DNA of 28,349 nucleotides, taken from JBDGYE01 sp039584255 (GTDB taxonomy: Bacteria; Gemmatimonadota; Gemmatimonadetes; Palauibacterales; Palauibacteraceae). Position 1 is the stretch's first letter. Each line of letters opens with the position of its first letter. Positions 1 through 9,012 of this stretch are shown piece by piece. Below the pieces are notes generated by a model. It did no database searches. It saw nothing but the letters and a program-made list of their open reading frames with translations, and had not been told where the DNA came from. The position numbers were made by a program, and so were the translations under genes. The DNA lies in assembly GCA_039584255.1 (NCBI GenBank), contig JBDGYE010000068.1:1-28349 (forward strand), read 5' to 3'.

Positions 1-1
1 C

Positions 2-475
2 CCGTTGAGCGTTGAAAAGGCCCTCGAGCTCGGTCGAGCTGGGCGTGACACGGAAGGGCAGGTGGTCGAGCTGTCCGGCCTCATGCTCAGTCCAACGATG
101 CATCGGGTTGAAATAGGTGACATCGCGCTCTTCAGTTGTTGTGCGCTGCTTGCCCAACTCGTTCCCGCGCTGATCGGGCGGCCCGTCAGGGTAGACTCGG
201 TCGATCCGGTGAGCCGGCGACTCGTTGTGCTGGATATCTCGCCGGAGGGTGTGACCGCGGTCGAACCTCTAGAGGCCGTCGGCAGCTTCGTCGTTACGGA
301 GCTAAGCGGCGTGGCCCAGGACGTGGGCGCCAACTTCTGCCGGCACGTGCATCATTTCGCGTCCCCCGACTCAGCGAGCGTGTTCGCGGCAGCCGACTGT
401 CGGCGGTACACGCTGGGAATCGACCAGCTTCACGCGGCTGCGCGGATGCTGTACCGGGAAGCTTGGGCGGGCTAA
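2..475 (+). CDS. MerB-like organomercurial lyase homologue, 5' end outside the window
   Basis: The protein matches the catalytic core of alkylmercury lyase (MerB), which cleaves C-Hg bonds in the cytoplasm. Family landmarks are the block CALLAQLVPALIG, then AVEP, then FCRHVHHFAS. Counting from the TTG at position 5, Cys46 aligns with catalytic Cys96 of the R831b enzyme and Cys112 with Cys159. Their spacing of 66 residues compares with 63 in MerB. The third catalytic residue, Asp99, is a leucine here (CALL instead of CALD), so mercury chemistry is doubtful. MerB is about 212 residues; from the TTG only 156 remain. The frame is open to the window edge, so the start and N-terminal winged-helix region probably lie upstream. 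The stop codon directly abuts the ATG of the next gene, which implies one transcript. No merA, merR or merT is visible. Confidence 0.8.
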   Translation, partial: PLSVEKALELGRAGRDTEGQVVELSGLMLSPTMHRVEIGDIALFSCCALLAQLVPALIGRPVRVDSVDPVSRRLVVLDISPEGVTAVEPLEAVGSFVVTELSGVAQDVGANFCRHVHHFASPDSASVFAAADCRRYTLGIDQLHAAARMLYREAWAG

Positions 476-1405
476 ATGCCTGAATCGCCCGATGCCGAGA
501 TCCACGCAGTCACAGGCGCCTTCGGGTATTCGGGTCGATACATAGCCCAACGCCTGCTCAGCGCCGGCCGCACGGTCATCACGCTCACCAATTCAACCGG
601 TCGTCCGGACCCGTTCGGTGGCCGAGTGAAGGCCTTGCCTCTGACGTTTGACCGGCCGGAGCAGCTCGCCTCGTCTCTCAGTGGAGCAACGGTTCTATAC
701 AATACGTACTGGGTTCGCTTCGACCACAAGCAATTCAGTCATGCGGAAGCTGTAGCCAACACGCGGATCCTGTTTACTGTCGCCCGCGAAGCCGGCGTAC
801 GCAGAGTCGTCCACCTGAGCATCACGAATCCATCCGAGGATTCGCCACTAGGCTACTTCCGCGGCAAGGCTAAACTCGAGCGGGCGCTCAGATCGACCGG
901 CCTGACCTACGCGATCCTGCGGCCGACGGTGCTATTCGGGAGAGAGGACATCCTCATCAACAACATCGCCTGGATGCTACGCCGATTCCCGGTGTTCGGT
1001 GTGTTCGGTGACGGCAAGTACCGGCTCCAGCCAATTCATGTCGATGATCTTGCAGCGCTCGCGGCGGCGTGTGGAGCGCGCACGGACAATGTTACGATTG
1101 ATGCTGTTGGGCCGGAGACATTCACTTACCGTGAGCTCGTCAGTACGATTGGCCAGATCATTGGACATCCCCGCCCGATCGTCTCCATCCCGCCGGTTGT
1201 CGGCTACTGGGTCGCCTGCGCACTCGGCGCGTGGAAGCGCGATGTTGTGGTCACTAGAGATGAGATTCGCGGTCTTATGGAAGGCCTTCTTGACGTCGAC
1301 GCCCAACCGGCGGGACCGACGAGGCTCACCGAGTGGGCCCGCAATCACAGCTCACACCTGGGTCGCGAATACGCGAGCGAGTTGGGCAGAAGACGTAAGG
1401 ACTAG
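476..1405 (+). CDS. Atypical SDR / NAD(P)-binding NmrA-like reductase
   Basis: This 309-residue protein has a Rossmann fold of the atypical short-chain dehydrogenase type (NmrA / NDUFA9-like). The nucleotide-binding motif GAFGYSG is at residues 14-20, a YFRGKAKLE segment stands where extended SDRs carry YxxxK, LRPTVLFG follows the active-site region, and IHVDDLA lies downstream. There is no signal peptide or membrane segment, so it should be cytoplasmic. The ATG follows the preceding TAA with no gap (TAAATG), so translation is probably coupled to the MerB-like gene and the start is secure. Substrate cannot be told from sequence. Related proteins act as NAD(P)H reductases, epimerases or redox sensors; a role beside a MerB homologue is inference only. 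Confidence 0.8.
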   Translation: MPESPDAEIHAVTGAFGYSGRYIAQRLLSAGRTVITLTNSTGRPDPFGGRVKALPLTFDRPEQLASSLSGATVLYNTYWVRFDHKQFSHAEAVANTRILFTVAREAGVRRVVHLSITNPSEDSPLGYFRGKAKLERALRSTGLTYAILRPTVLFGREDILINNIAWMLRRFPVFGVFGDGKYRLQPIHVDDLAALAAACGARTDNVTIDAVGPETFTYRELVSTIGQIIGHPRPIVSIPPVVGYWVACALGAWKRDVVVTRDEIRGLMEGLLDVDAQPAGPTRLTEWARNHSSHLGREYASELGRRRKD

Positions 1406-1834
1406 GCGCGGCGACCACCTGCCTCGGGCTCGGGAGGTCCCTGATCGGGGTTCAGCAAATCACCTGCGTCAGTCGAATTGATCCCTTGGGCCTACGCCTC
1501 GTGACAGTCCTTGTGACAGTTCCGCGATTCCCGGTGATCTAACAGGACGCCCCCCTGAAATCCGGTCAGGCAACCCACGCCGCCTGCCCTCAGCTCAGGT
1601 GAGCTACGGCCCCTGAGAGCACAAGCGCGCCACCTCGCTTTGGTCTGGTCTCTTATCTGAGGTTGCCTCACGGACACCGTCTACGGGTGCCTCTAGCGCG
1701 CGGCCGATGACTGATCTGTCAAGGCCTGGAAGACGACCTGACTGTCCAGATTCTCTCATGGCGGCGACGGGCAGCGAATAAGGGTCCATCACAGTGTCGA
1801 CCCATCGACCCGCTCTACCTCGGGCCCATCAGCG
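1406..1834. other. Intergenic stretch between converging genes, no gene recognised
   Basis: These 429 bases separate the SDR gene from the 3' end of the oppositely oriented response regulator. Short open frames on the minus strand (around 1492-1792) show no recognisable domain or ribosome binding site. The octamer GTGACAGT occurs twice in tandem near 1501-1520. No clear terminator hairpin was found. Confidence 0.5.
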
Positions 1835-3180
1835 TCAGCCGTCGATCCCGTATTCCTTCATCTTCCTCCACAGCGTGGTCCGACTCATCCCGAGCATGCG
1901 CGCTGCCCGTTCCCGGTGACTGTCCGCCGCCTCGAGCGCTGACCGGATCGCCGCGAGCTCCTCCGCCCGGTCATCCGGGGCCTGGTACCGGTCTTCTTCG
2001 GAGCCGCCCCCCGTCCCTGGCGCCGCGGCGCTCCGGAGCTCAGGCGGCAGATGTTCCACCCCGATCAGTTCTCCACCGGAGCGGATGGCCGCCGATTCCA
2101 GGACGCCCAGGAGCTCGCGCACATTGCCCGGCCAGCCCCAGAAGCGCAGAAGCCGCATGGCCGAGGGAGTGCATGATTCGGGGGTGGGCACGCGGGAACG
2201 ACCGCGCAGCCGCTCGAGCGCCGCTTCGACCAGCAGGGGAACGTCGCCGTACCGATCGCGAAGGGGCGGCAGCTCGATAGGGAATACGGCCAGCCGGTAG
2301 AACAGATCGTCGCGAAAACGACCGGCCGCAGCCTCCGAGCGGAGGTCGCGCCGCGTAGCGGCGATCACCCGAACGTCCACCGTCACGGGGCGACTGGCGC
2401 CGACGGGCGTGACCTCCCGCTCCTGCAGGACCCGCAGTAGTCGCTGCTGGAGCCGGAGGCTCATGTCGCCGACCTCGTCCAGCAGGATTGTGCCTCCCTC
2501 GGCTGCGCGGAATAGTCCCTCACGATCGCCGACGGCTCCCGTGAACGCGCCTCGCACGTGCCCGAACAGCTCGGACTCGAGGACGCCATCGGCCAGCGCG
2601 GCGCAGTTTACGGCCAGGAAGGGCCCTGAGGACCGGGGAGAATGGTCATGGATCGCGCGAGCCACCAGCTCCTTTCCCGTGCCGGTCTCTCCCGTAACGA
2701 GCACCGTCGCGTCCGAGGGCGCAACACGCCGAACCGCGTCGTACACTTCCCGCATCGCCCGTGAGCGGCCCACCATCCCGAGTGCAGTGAACTCGTCCCA
2801 GGCCGCGGGCCGCCGCTCGAGAAGCTCAGCCACTTTCCGGCTGAGCAGCGCCGGGTCCACGGGCTTCGTGAGGAAGTCGTCCGCTCCTTTCTGCAGGGAC
2901 TCAACAGCCGTTTCGATCGTGCCGAATCCGCTAATCATCAGCACGGGAACGCGCTCGCCCCGGAGCCTCAGCGCCTCGAGGACGCCCACTCCGCTCACCA
3001 AGGGCATCCGGACGTCGAGTAGCACCAGGTCGACCGGTGCCTCTCGCATCCGCTCGCCCGCCTCGGCGGCGCCATTGGCCGTCGCGACGTCATATCCGTC
3101 TTGCCTCAGCAACTCGGCCGTGGAGATTCGGAAGGCCCGGTCGTCATCGACCAGAAGAATGCGGCCGGTCCTGGGGGCGC

Positions 3181-3184
<4 letters not shown>
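1835..3184 (-). CDS. NtrC-family sigma-54-dependent response regulator
   Basis: The product is a 449-residue three-domain transcription activator. Residues 1-125 are a receiver domain with the acidic DDD cluster, phospho-acceptor Asp57 in LLDVRMP, and Lys in LTKPVD. Residues about 135-365 form an AAA+ sigma-54-interaction domain with Walker A GETGTGKE, the sigma-54 contact loop GAFTGA and Walker B GGTILLDEVGD. The C-terminus is a Fis-type helix-turn-helix ending in RAARMLGMSRTTLWRKMKEYGI. It should be phosphorylated by the kinase encoded just upstream and activate sigma-54 promoters. The start is the GTG at 3184, whose bases overlap the kinase stop (GTGA). An open frame extends upstream but is the kinase gene read out of frame. 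GGAGG lies 7 nt before the GTG, inside a long inverted repeat (3185-3216). Confidence 0.93.
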
Positions 3185-4989
<1,805 letters not shown>

Positions 4990-5042
4990 TGCAGGAGAAA
5001 GCTATGTTCGTGGGCACCGGCGGAGCTAGCACTCAACACGGA

Positions 5043-5071
5043 GGGGGGACGCCGCTCGGCGGCGACCCCCC
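5043..5071 (-). terminator. Strong GC hairpin downstream of the spondin gene, no T-tract
   Basis: Six G, an A, CGCCGC, a three-base loop, GCGGCG, an A and six C make a 12-bp stem with one A-A mismatch. It sits between the stop of the spondin lipoprotein (5105) and the start of the kinase gene (4989), both on the minus strand. There is no U-run, so it is either a non-canonical terminator or an mRNA-stabilising or insulating structure. Confidence 0.45.
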
Positions 5072-5104
5072 AAACGCGTCACGACCAACGCTTCGACCCG
5101 TCGG

Positions 5105-5872
5105 TCAATCGACTCGCCGGATCGCCACACGCGCCACTGGGTCCGTCCAGCCATGTAGGGCCGCCAACAGATCGACCCCGCCCGAGACGCCCGGGTGATG
5201 CCGGATCACGCCATTCTCCGCCAGCGCGGGATCACTCATCCCGGTGCCGGGATCCGTGCTTTCGACGCCGGTGAGCGGAGGGCAGGGTGGCACTATGTCC
5301 GCGAAGTCCTCGGTATTGATCTCGGTGCCGGCGTCATACCCCGCGGTCTCGAACGCTAGCTGTTCGCCGATCTTGTTGGGCAGCTTCTTCGAGTCGAGAC
5401 CCGTGAAGCCGTCGTTCGTGCAAATCAGCATCGACACGAACGAGAAGAACTGCGCGCCGTCCTCGGCACCGATCTGGAAGGTGACAGAGCCGCCCGGTAG
5501 CACGGGCGGCGGATCGCCGGCCACGGCCACCACGACGTCCGAGACGTGCCGCGAGCCCTCGAGGGCCGACACGAGCGGCGGCAGGTTGCCGTTCTCCGCG
5601 ATCTCCTTGACTCCGGACGATGCGGGGTCGCCGACCTCGAACACGTCGGCAGAGCGACGGTGCGTCACGGCGACCGGCGGGGTGAGCGGCTGCCCGCCCG
5701 TCAGGTTGTAGATCGTGATCTCGTAGGTCCGCATGTCGGCCGCCTTCGGCGAGGCGTTGGCGCTTGCGAAATCCGGCTCAACGTCCGACGTGAGGGCCGT
5801 CGGCTCCATGATGTCAGTACAGGCGGCTGCCGCCAGGACGGCGAGGGCCGCCGCGAGGGATCGTGTGGGCAT
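5105..5872 (-). CDS. Spondin-domain lipoprotein
   Basis: The product is a 255-residue exported protein. The N-terminus MPTRSLAAALAVLAAAAC is a lipoprotein signal peptide with the lipidated Cys in AAAC. After an Ala/Ser-rich linker, residues from about 45 match the bacterial spondin domain: YEITIYNLTGGQPLTPP, AVTHR, FEVGDPAS, AENGN and the SMLICTNDGFTGLD segment. The domain is known from eukaryotic F-spondin extracellular matrix proteins; bacterial versions are secreted and of unknown function. The chosen ATG (5872) has AAGGAG at a good distance. An upstream in-frame ATG at 5905 would add 11 residues that spoil the signal peptide. A TGATATAAT promoter element lies about 110 bp upstream. Confidence 0.85.
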   Translation of the reverse strand: MPTRSLAAALAVLAAAACTDIMEPTALTSDVEPDFASANASPKAADMRTYEITIYNLTGGQPLTPPVAVTHRRSADVFEVGDPASSGVKEIAENGNLPPLVSALEGSRHVSDVVVAVAGDPPPVLPGGSVTFQIGAEDGAQFFSFVSMLICTNDGFTGLDSKKLPNKIGEQLAFETAGYDAGTEINTEDFADIVPPCPPLTGVESTDPGTGMSDPALAENGVIRHHPGVSGGVDLLAALHGWTDPVARVAIRRVD

Positions 5873-5979
5873 CGTGCATCTCCTTGTCTCGTGTTCGAAC
5901 CTCATGTCGACTGTCTGCCCGAGAGAGGCGCACGATGCAGGCCCACCAGCGAGGACAGCGTGCCGTATCCATATGTCTC

Positions 5980-5988
5980 ATTATATCA
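5980..5988 (-). promoter_or_regulatory. Extended -10 promoter for the spondin lipoprotein
   Basis: On the minus strand the bases read TGATATAAT, a perfect TGnTATAAT extended -10 box in a short AT-rich island of otherwise GC-rich DNA. No good -35 is present at 16-18 bp, as is usual for extended -10 promoters. Transcription would start near 5973, giving a leader of about 100 nt before the gene at 5872. Confidence 0.5.
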
Positions 5989-6308
5989 AATAATTAGGAC
6001 ATTTCGGAGCCGCCGTCGCGGGACGTGGCGGTGTTTCATGAAACAGACGCAGACGGGCGTTGAAACGTTCACTTGAGCATGCGCACGGCTCTCTAGCAGA
6101 GCTCGAACGCCTGCGGCGGCACGCCGGACGTTTCGCTTTCTGAACTGTAACCGTAGCCTGCGCCGGTTACGGGAACCAGCAGCGTGGTTGGCGGCTTGTG
6201 CTCCAGCACAAGGCGTGACAGACGCGATTCTCTGGTGCAAGCTCTTGTGAGGCGGGCTCGAGCTCTATGACTTCGCCTACTCTCCGGACGTCAATGACTT
6301 TTGCCTCG
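5989..6308. other. Non-coding stretch upstream of the spondin promoter
   Basis: No intact gene is visible. Some minus-strand frames stay open and could be the tail of the decayed secreted-protein gene at 6309-6454. The 16-base string GAACTGTAACCGTAGC at 6142-6157 recurs at 26798-26813. Confidence 0.35.
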
Positions 6309-6454
6309 TCAACGCCACCCGCGCGAACGGCGTTGGTTTCCCGCCTTCTTCCACGTCAATAAGCCAAGGGCGTCCTGAAAGCCTTGCTGCTGTGCCGCTG
6401 CCGGAAGTGCCACCAAGAAGCAGAGCGCAATGACGCGAAGTGCGGGCGCTTCAT
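6309..6454 (-). pseudogene. Decayed gene for a small secreted protein, downstream of the attC-like site
   Basis: On the minus strand GGAGGT (6467-6462) is followed after 7 nt by ATG AAG CGC CC (from 6454). Shifting the frame by one base then gives a clean signal peptide, ALRVIALCFLVALPAAAQQQ, ending in an AxA-type cleavage site. The start codon and signal sequence are thus in different frames, as after a one-base deletion. The signal frame stops at 6309. The gene begins about 40 bp after the recombination point of the attC-like site, where the next gene of a cassette array would begin. The function of the original protein is unknown. Confidence 0.4.
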
Positions 6455-6486
6455 TCTGCCATACCTCCAAGAATCACTTCTTATCC

Positions 6487-6580
6487 GCCTAACGTGCTGC
6501 CGCTCTGCTGCGGCTCCCATCAAATCGTTCACTTCTCATCACCGCTGCCGGGCGCCGTCTGCAGCAGCGGCGAGTTAGGC
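6487..6580 (-). other. attC-like recombination site of an integron gene cassette
   Basis: Read on the minus strand, the site starts with the core box GCCTAAC (6580-6574) and ends with its complement GTTAGGC (6493-6487), matching the RYYYAAC...GTTRRRY boxes of attC sites. Next to the boxes, inner arms pair imperfectly: CCGCT and GCTGC of the left arm pair with the right arm with a few unpaired bases, as in L''/L' boxes. The total length of 94 bp is within the known attC range. The TAA stop of the neighbouring gene lies inside the first core box, a hallmark of cassette genes. No integrase gene is present in the window. Confidence 0.7.
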
Positions 6581-7087
6581 GGCAGTATGTGCCGATACTG
6601 CTTCCCGAATGAACCTTAGCGCATCATCCGGTCGACGCGTCGAAAAAGAAATGTCTCGCACAAGTCCTGCTTTCTTCTTGAGAGCGATCACTACCCTGGG
6701 GTACTCCAGGAAATTGAATGAGACGCGATATCTTCTGCGAATGCTCATGAAGTGTATCCCTGCTCCTCCCATCCTCATAAACACAGATATGTCATCGAGA
6801 TGACATTCTTCGACATTATCCAAGAGTACTGTCCATGTGAAGATGCCAAACTTGAGGCTCAGAGACTCCGAGGAGAGCCGGACAATTAGTGTTCTGTAGT
6901 TCACCGAGTAGAAGAGGAACAAAACAAAAAGACAGAAGAAAGCAACAGCAAGAATGTCTAGACCGCCAGCATTCGCACGCCAGATTAGAAGAATGAGGAA
7001 GAGAATCGTGAGCGCCAAGAAGAGTATTTCTGTCCTATTCGAAGAGACTCTTTCGTCGTAAACCAGGTCGTCGGTCATGATCATCAC
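6575..7087 (-). CDS. Cassette-borne small membrane protein with PH-like cytoplasmic domain
   Basis: A 170-residue protein has two hydrophobic segments (about residues 20-40 and 44-63) joined by a short polar turn, followed by a ~100-residue soluble domain rich in beta-strands (LIVRLSSESLSLKFG, RYRVSFNFLEY, ending in a helix DDALRFIREAV). The topology of two helices then a PH-like domain resembles bacterial PH/YdbS-like membrane proteins, but no family could be named with certainty. Base composition is clearly more AT-rich than the surroundings, which suggests transfer. Possible starts are GTG 7087, ATG 7084 and ATG 7078; AGGAAGA upstream fits the first two best. The stop TAA lies inside the GCCTAAC core of the attC-like site. 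The 5' side ends at a second GTTAGGC boundary (7150-7144). Confidence 0.7.
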   Translation of the reverse strand: MMIMTDDLVYDERVSSNRTEILFLALTILFLILLIWRANAGGLDILAVAFFCLFVLFLFYSVNYRTLIVRLSSESLSLKFGIFTWTVLLDNVEECHLDDISVFMRMGGAGIHFMSIRRRYRVSFNFLEYPRVVIALKKKAGLVRDISFSTRRPDDALRFIREAVSAHTAA

Positions 7088-7143
7088 TCTGTCTTCCTGA
7101 GCGATCCAAGCAAGACGATCAGCCCATTCATTCTGTTAGTGCC

Positions 7144-7150
7144 GCCTAAC
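7144..7150 (-). other. Upstream boundary of the cassette (GTTAGGC core box)
   Basis: On the minus strand this is GTTAGGC, 57 bp before the cassette gene's first possible start. Together with the box at 6493-6487 it delimits a 657-bp unit (7149 to 6493) containing one gene plus one attC-like site. No matching partner box for a full attC was found within 150 bp on the other side, so the preceding site is degenerate or lost. Confidence 0.5.
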
Positions 7151-7248
7151 TCCTATTCGACTGCCGAACCCGAGGCTGGAATGGCGGACGATTCATTGGG
7201 TTCCCGCCCGTGCAGTGTCGGGAACAGTGACAGACACTATCTGTGCGC

Positions 7249-7330
7249 GTTCGCTTGCTCGCAGGGCGGCGAGCGGGATCGTACCTTAGGCGTCAGCGCA
7301 TCCCCCCTCAAGGCTGTGGCCTCACCTGGA
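7249..7330 (+). repeat. Dispersed repeat, copy 1 (second copy 24853-24932)
   Basis: About 80 bp are roughly 80% identical, by eye, to 24853-24932. The shared core is CGCTTGCTCGCA, then GATCGTA, then GTCAGCGCATCCCCC, TCAAGG and TCACC, with single-base gaps. Both copies are on the plus strand, a short distance upstream of a plus-strand start codon. The element encodes nothing recognisable. Confidence 0.55.
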
Positions 7331-7374
7331 TGAGTTCTCCCCCTCGCAGTTGTATCCCTCGGCCGGAGGAAGAC

Positions 7375-7496
7375 ATGGCTGAGATAAAGATCAAAGAAGG
7401 GAGCCCCGTGACCAATCGACAGTCTCGCTGAGCTTGCCCTTCGCCGTACTACTTGCCCTCTTGTCGATGAGGGTATTCAGGACCCAGGATCTCTGA
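7375..7496 (+). pseudogene. Fragment of a small membrane protein gene, frameshifted
   Basis: CGGAGGA precedes ATG 7375, and the frame reads MAEIKIKEGSPVTNRQSR before a stop at 7429. A shift of one base just before that stop opens SLSLPFAVLLALLSM, a plausible transmembrane helix, up to a stop at 7494. The good ribosome binding site and the hydrophobic continuation suggest a frameshifted small membrane protein. The piece lies between two attC-related boxes (7144 and 7596), so it may be a decayed cassette gene. Short, and could be fortuitous. Confidence 0.3.
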
Positions 7497-7595
7497 GCTG
7501 GTCGGCAGATCCCCGCGGCGTGCCGTTCGGACTAGAGTCTTCCTTCAAACGACCGGCCTTCCCGAGTGCCGGAGAGCCTCGTTTTGGGAACGACC

Positions 7596-7650
7596 GCCTA
7601 ACTTGCAGCTGCTGCAGACGGCGCCCGGCGGCGGCAAGGAAGAGCGAGCG
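7596..7650 (+). other. Half attC-like site running into the oxidoreductase leader
   Basis: The plus strand starts with GCCTAACT and continues with GCTGCTGCAGACGGCGCCC. It matches the minus-strand attC at 6580-6526 at nearly every position for about 40 bases and more loosely, to GATTTGA and GGAG, up to about 7650. The expected second half with GTTAGGC is missing, and the leader and ATG of the oxidoreductase gene follow instead. This is therefore a truncated relative of the complete site, in opposite orientation. Confidence 0.55.
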
Positions 7651-7668
7651 ATTTGAAGGAGAAGCATA

Positions 7669-8628
7669 ATGGCCGCAAATCATGCTGTGGTTGTGGATCG
7701 TGCCGTGCCCGGAACTCTCACCGTCCGCGAAGTAGCAGCGCCACCTGCCCCATTGCCGTCAGAAGCACTGGTGCGTGTGACGGCAATCTCACTCAATCGT
7801 GGGGAAACGCGCCGTGCGATGGAGGCAGCGGATGGCTGGTGCCCGGGCTGGGATCTCGCCGGTGTTGTCGTGCAGGCAGCTGCAGATGGTTCAGGCCCAC
7901 CCACGGGTGCACGCGTGGTCGGTCTGCTGCGCTCTGGAGCCTGGGCAGAATCCGTCGTTGTCCCCACCAATGCCCTGGCAGAGCTGCCTGACGCCGTCAC
8001 CTTCGCCCAGGCCGCAACGCTCCCTGTGGCTGGCCTCACGGCCCTGTATGCCCTGGCCAAGCGTGGTCTCCTCCTGCATCGGCGGGTGTGCATTACCGGG
8101 GCGACCGGTGGGGTGGGGGATTCTGCCATCCAGTTGGCGCGCCTGGCCGGAGCCGAGGTGATAGCGCAGGTGCGCCGTCCCGATCAGGTGGCCATGGTAA
8201 AGCAGATTGGCGCAGATGCCGTGGTCATCGGTGAAGAGACCACAGCCTTTGCCGAGCATGCACCCCACGATTTGGTATTGGAATCCGTCGGCGGGCAGTG
8301 CCTTACGGCGGCACTGGCTACCCTGGCCAAAGATGGGGTCTGTGTATCGTTGGGGGGCTCGGCGTCCCACGAAGCTACATGTGACTTCAGGCAGTTTCGC
8401 CAGACAGGCCGTACGACGCTGTATGGCTTCATGCTATTCGAAGAACTGGCGCTGGAGCCTGCTTCGGCCGGGCTGGCGCATCTGGCTGGCCTGATTGCCG
8501 CGGGAAAGCTCAAACCGACCATCAGCGTGGAAGCCCCCTGGACCCAGATCGGCCAGGTGGCTCGCCAACTCCTCGACAGAAAGTTTGTAGGGAAGGCCGT
8601 CCTGCATGTAGCAGCCGAGCCCAGATGA
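7669..8628 (+). CDS. Zinc-less MDR-family NAD(P)H:quinone oxidoreductase
   Basis: A 319-residue medium-chain dehydrogenase/reductase of the quinone oxidoreductase type. The N-terminal GroES-like half shows SLNRGETR and GWDLAGVV; the Rossmann half carries CITGATGGVG near residues 141-150 for NAD(P)H. The cysteines and histidines of zinc-binding alcohol dehydrogenases are absent, so it should reduce quinones or enones through NADPH without zinc. It has no signal peptide and is cytoplasmic. GAAGGAG ends about 9 nt before the ATG, and MAANHAVVV aligns with family N-termini. The leader overlaps the remnant of an attC-like site, so the gene sits at a recombination scar. Substrate unknown. Confidence 0.88.
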   Translation: MAANHAVVVDRAVPGTLTVREVAAPPAPLPSEALVRVTAISLNRGETRRAMEAADGWCPGWDLAGVVVQAAADGSGPPTGARVVGLLRSGAWAESVVVPTNALAELPDAVTFAQAATLPVAGLTALYALAKRGLLLHRRVCITGATGGVGDSAIQLARLAGAEVIAQVRRPDQVAMVKQIGADAVVIGEETTAFAEHAPHDLVLESVGGQCLTAALATLAKDGVCVSLGGSASHEATCDFRQFRQTGRTTLYGFMLFEELALEPASAGLAHLAGLIAAGKLKPTISVEAPWTQIGQVARQLLDRKFVGKAVLHVAAEPR

Positions 8629-9012
8629 GACGCCAGGGCGGGTTCAGCTCTGAACTGACACTGCGTCTCGACCAGCCGCGCGATTCCAGAGCGCCCTCCT
8701 GTCCGCTCAGCAGAAAGGCCAATGACACGCCCGGCGAGCGAGCGGACCCGATCTGAGACCCCCTTCCAAGCGTCGGTAGGTGTGCGCGGGCCGGGAGACA
8801 GCGCCTTCCGCACTACACCTAGCGAAGCGGCGGCGGAGCAGTACTCTCGGCCGAGTCTGGATTTCCGCGCTGCGATCCATGGCCCCCGGTGCGATCCTAG
8901 CGTAATCCATTACTTTGTAGACAGTTCTCCGGCGGCTTCCGCAGTACCCCTCTCCTGCCGTAACGTCGCCACTCTGGCCGTTAGGCCAGCGCTTGCATTA
9001 CGGAGGTGTGCC
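8629..9012. other. Intergenic leader upstream of the secreted TPR protein
   Basis: Of these 384 bases, an open frame from 8722 runs into the next gene but lacks protein character before 9013. A short perfect hairpin, CTGGCC-GTTA-GGCCAG, lies about 30 bp before the start codon and could affect translation or end an upstream transcript. No convincing promoter is seen. Confidence 0.4.

Noticed and set aside
5885..5900. GTTCGAACC, a T-loop-like motif of tRNA genes
   Set aside because: It lies in the spondin gene leader, has no matching acceptor or D-arm around it, and is a simple palindrome.
8976..8995. GTTAGGC within CTGGCC-GTTA-GGCCAG upstream of the secreted TPR gene as another attC box
   Set aside because: It is the loop and arm of a short perfect hairpin, with no partner core box nearby.
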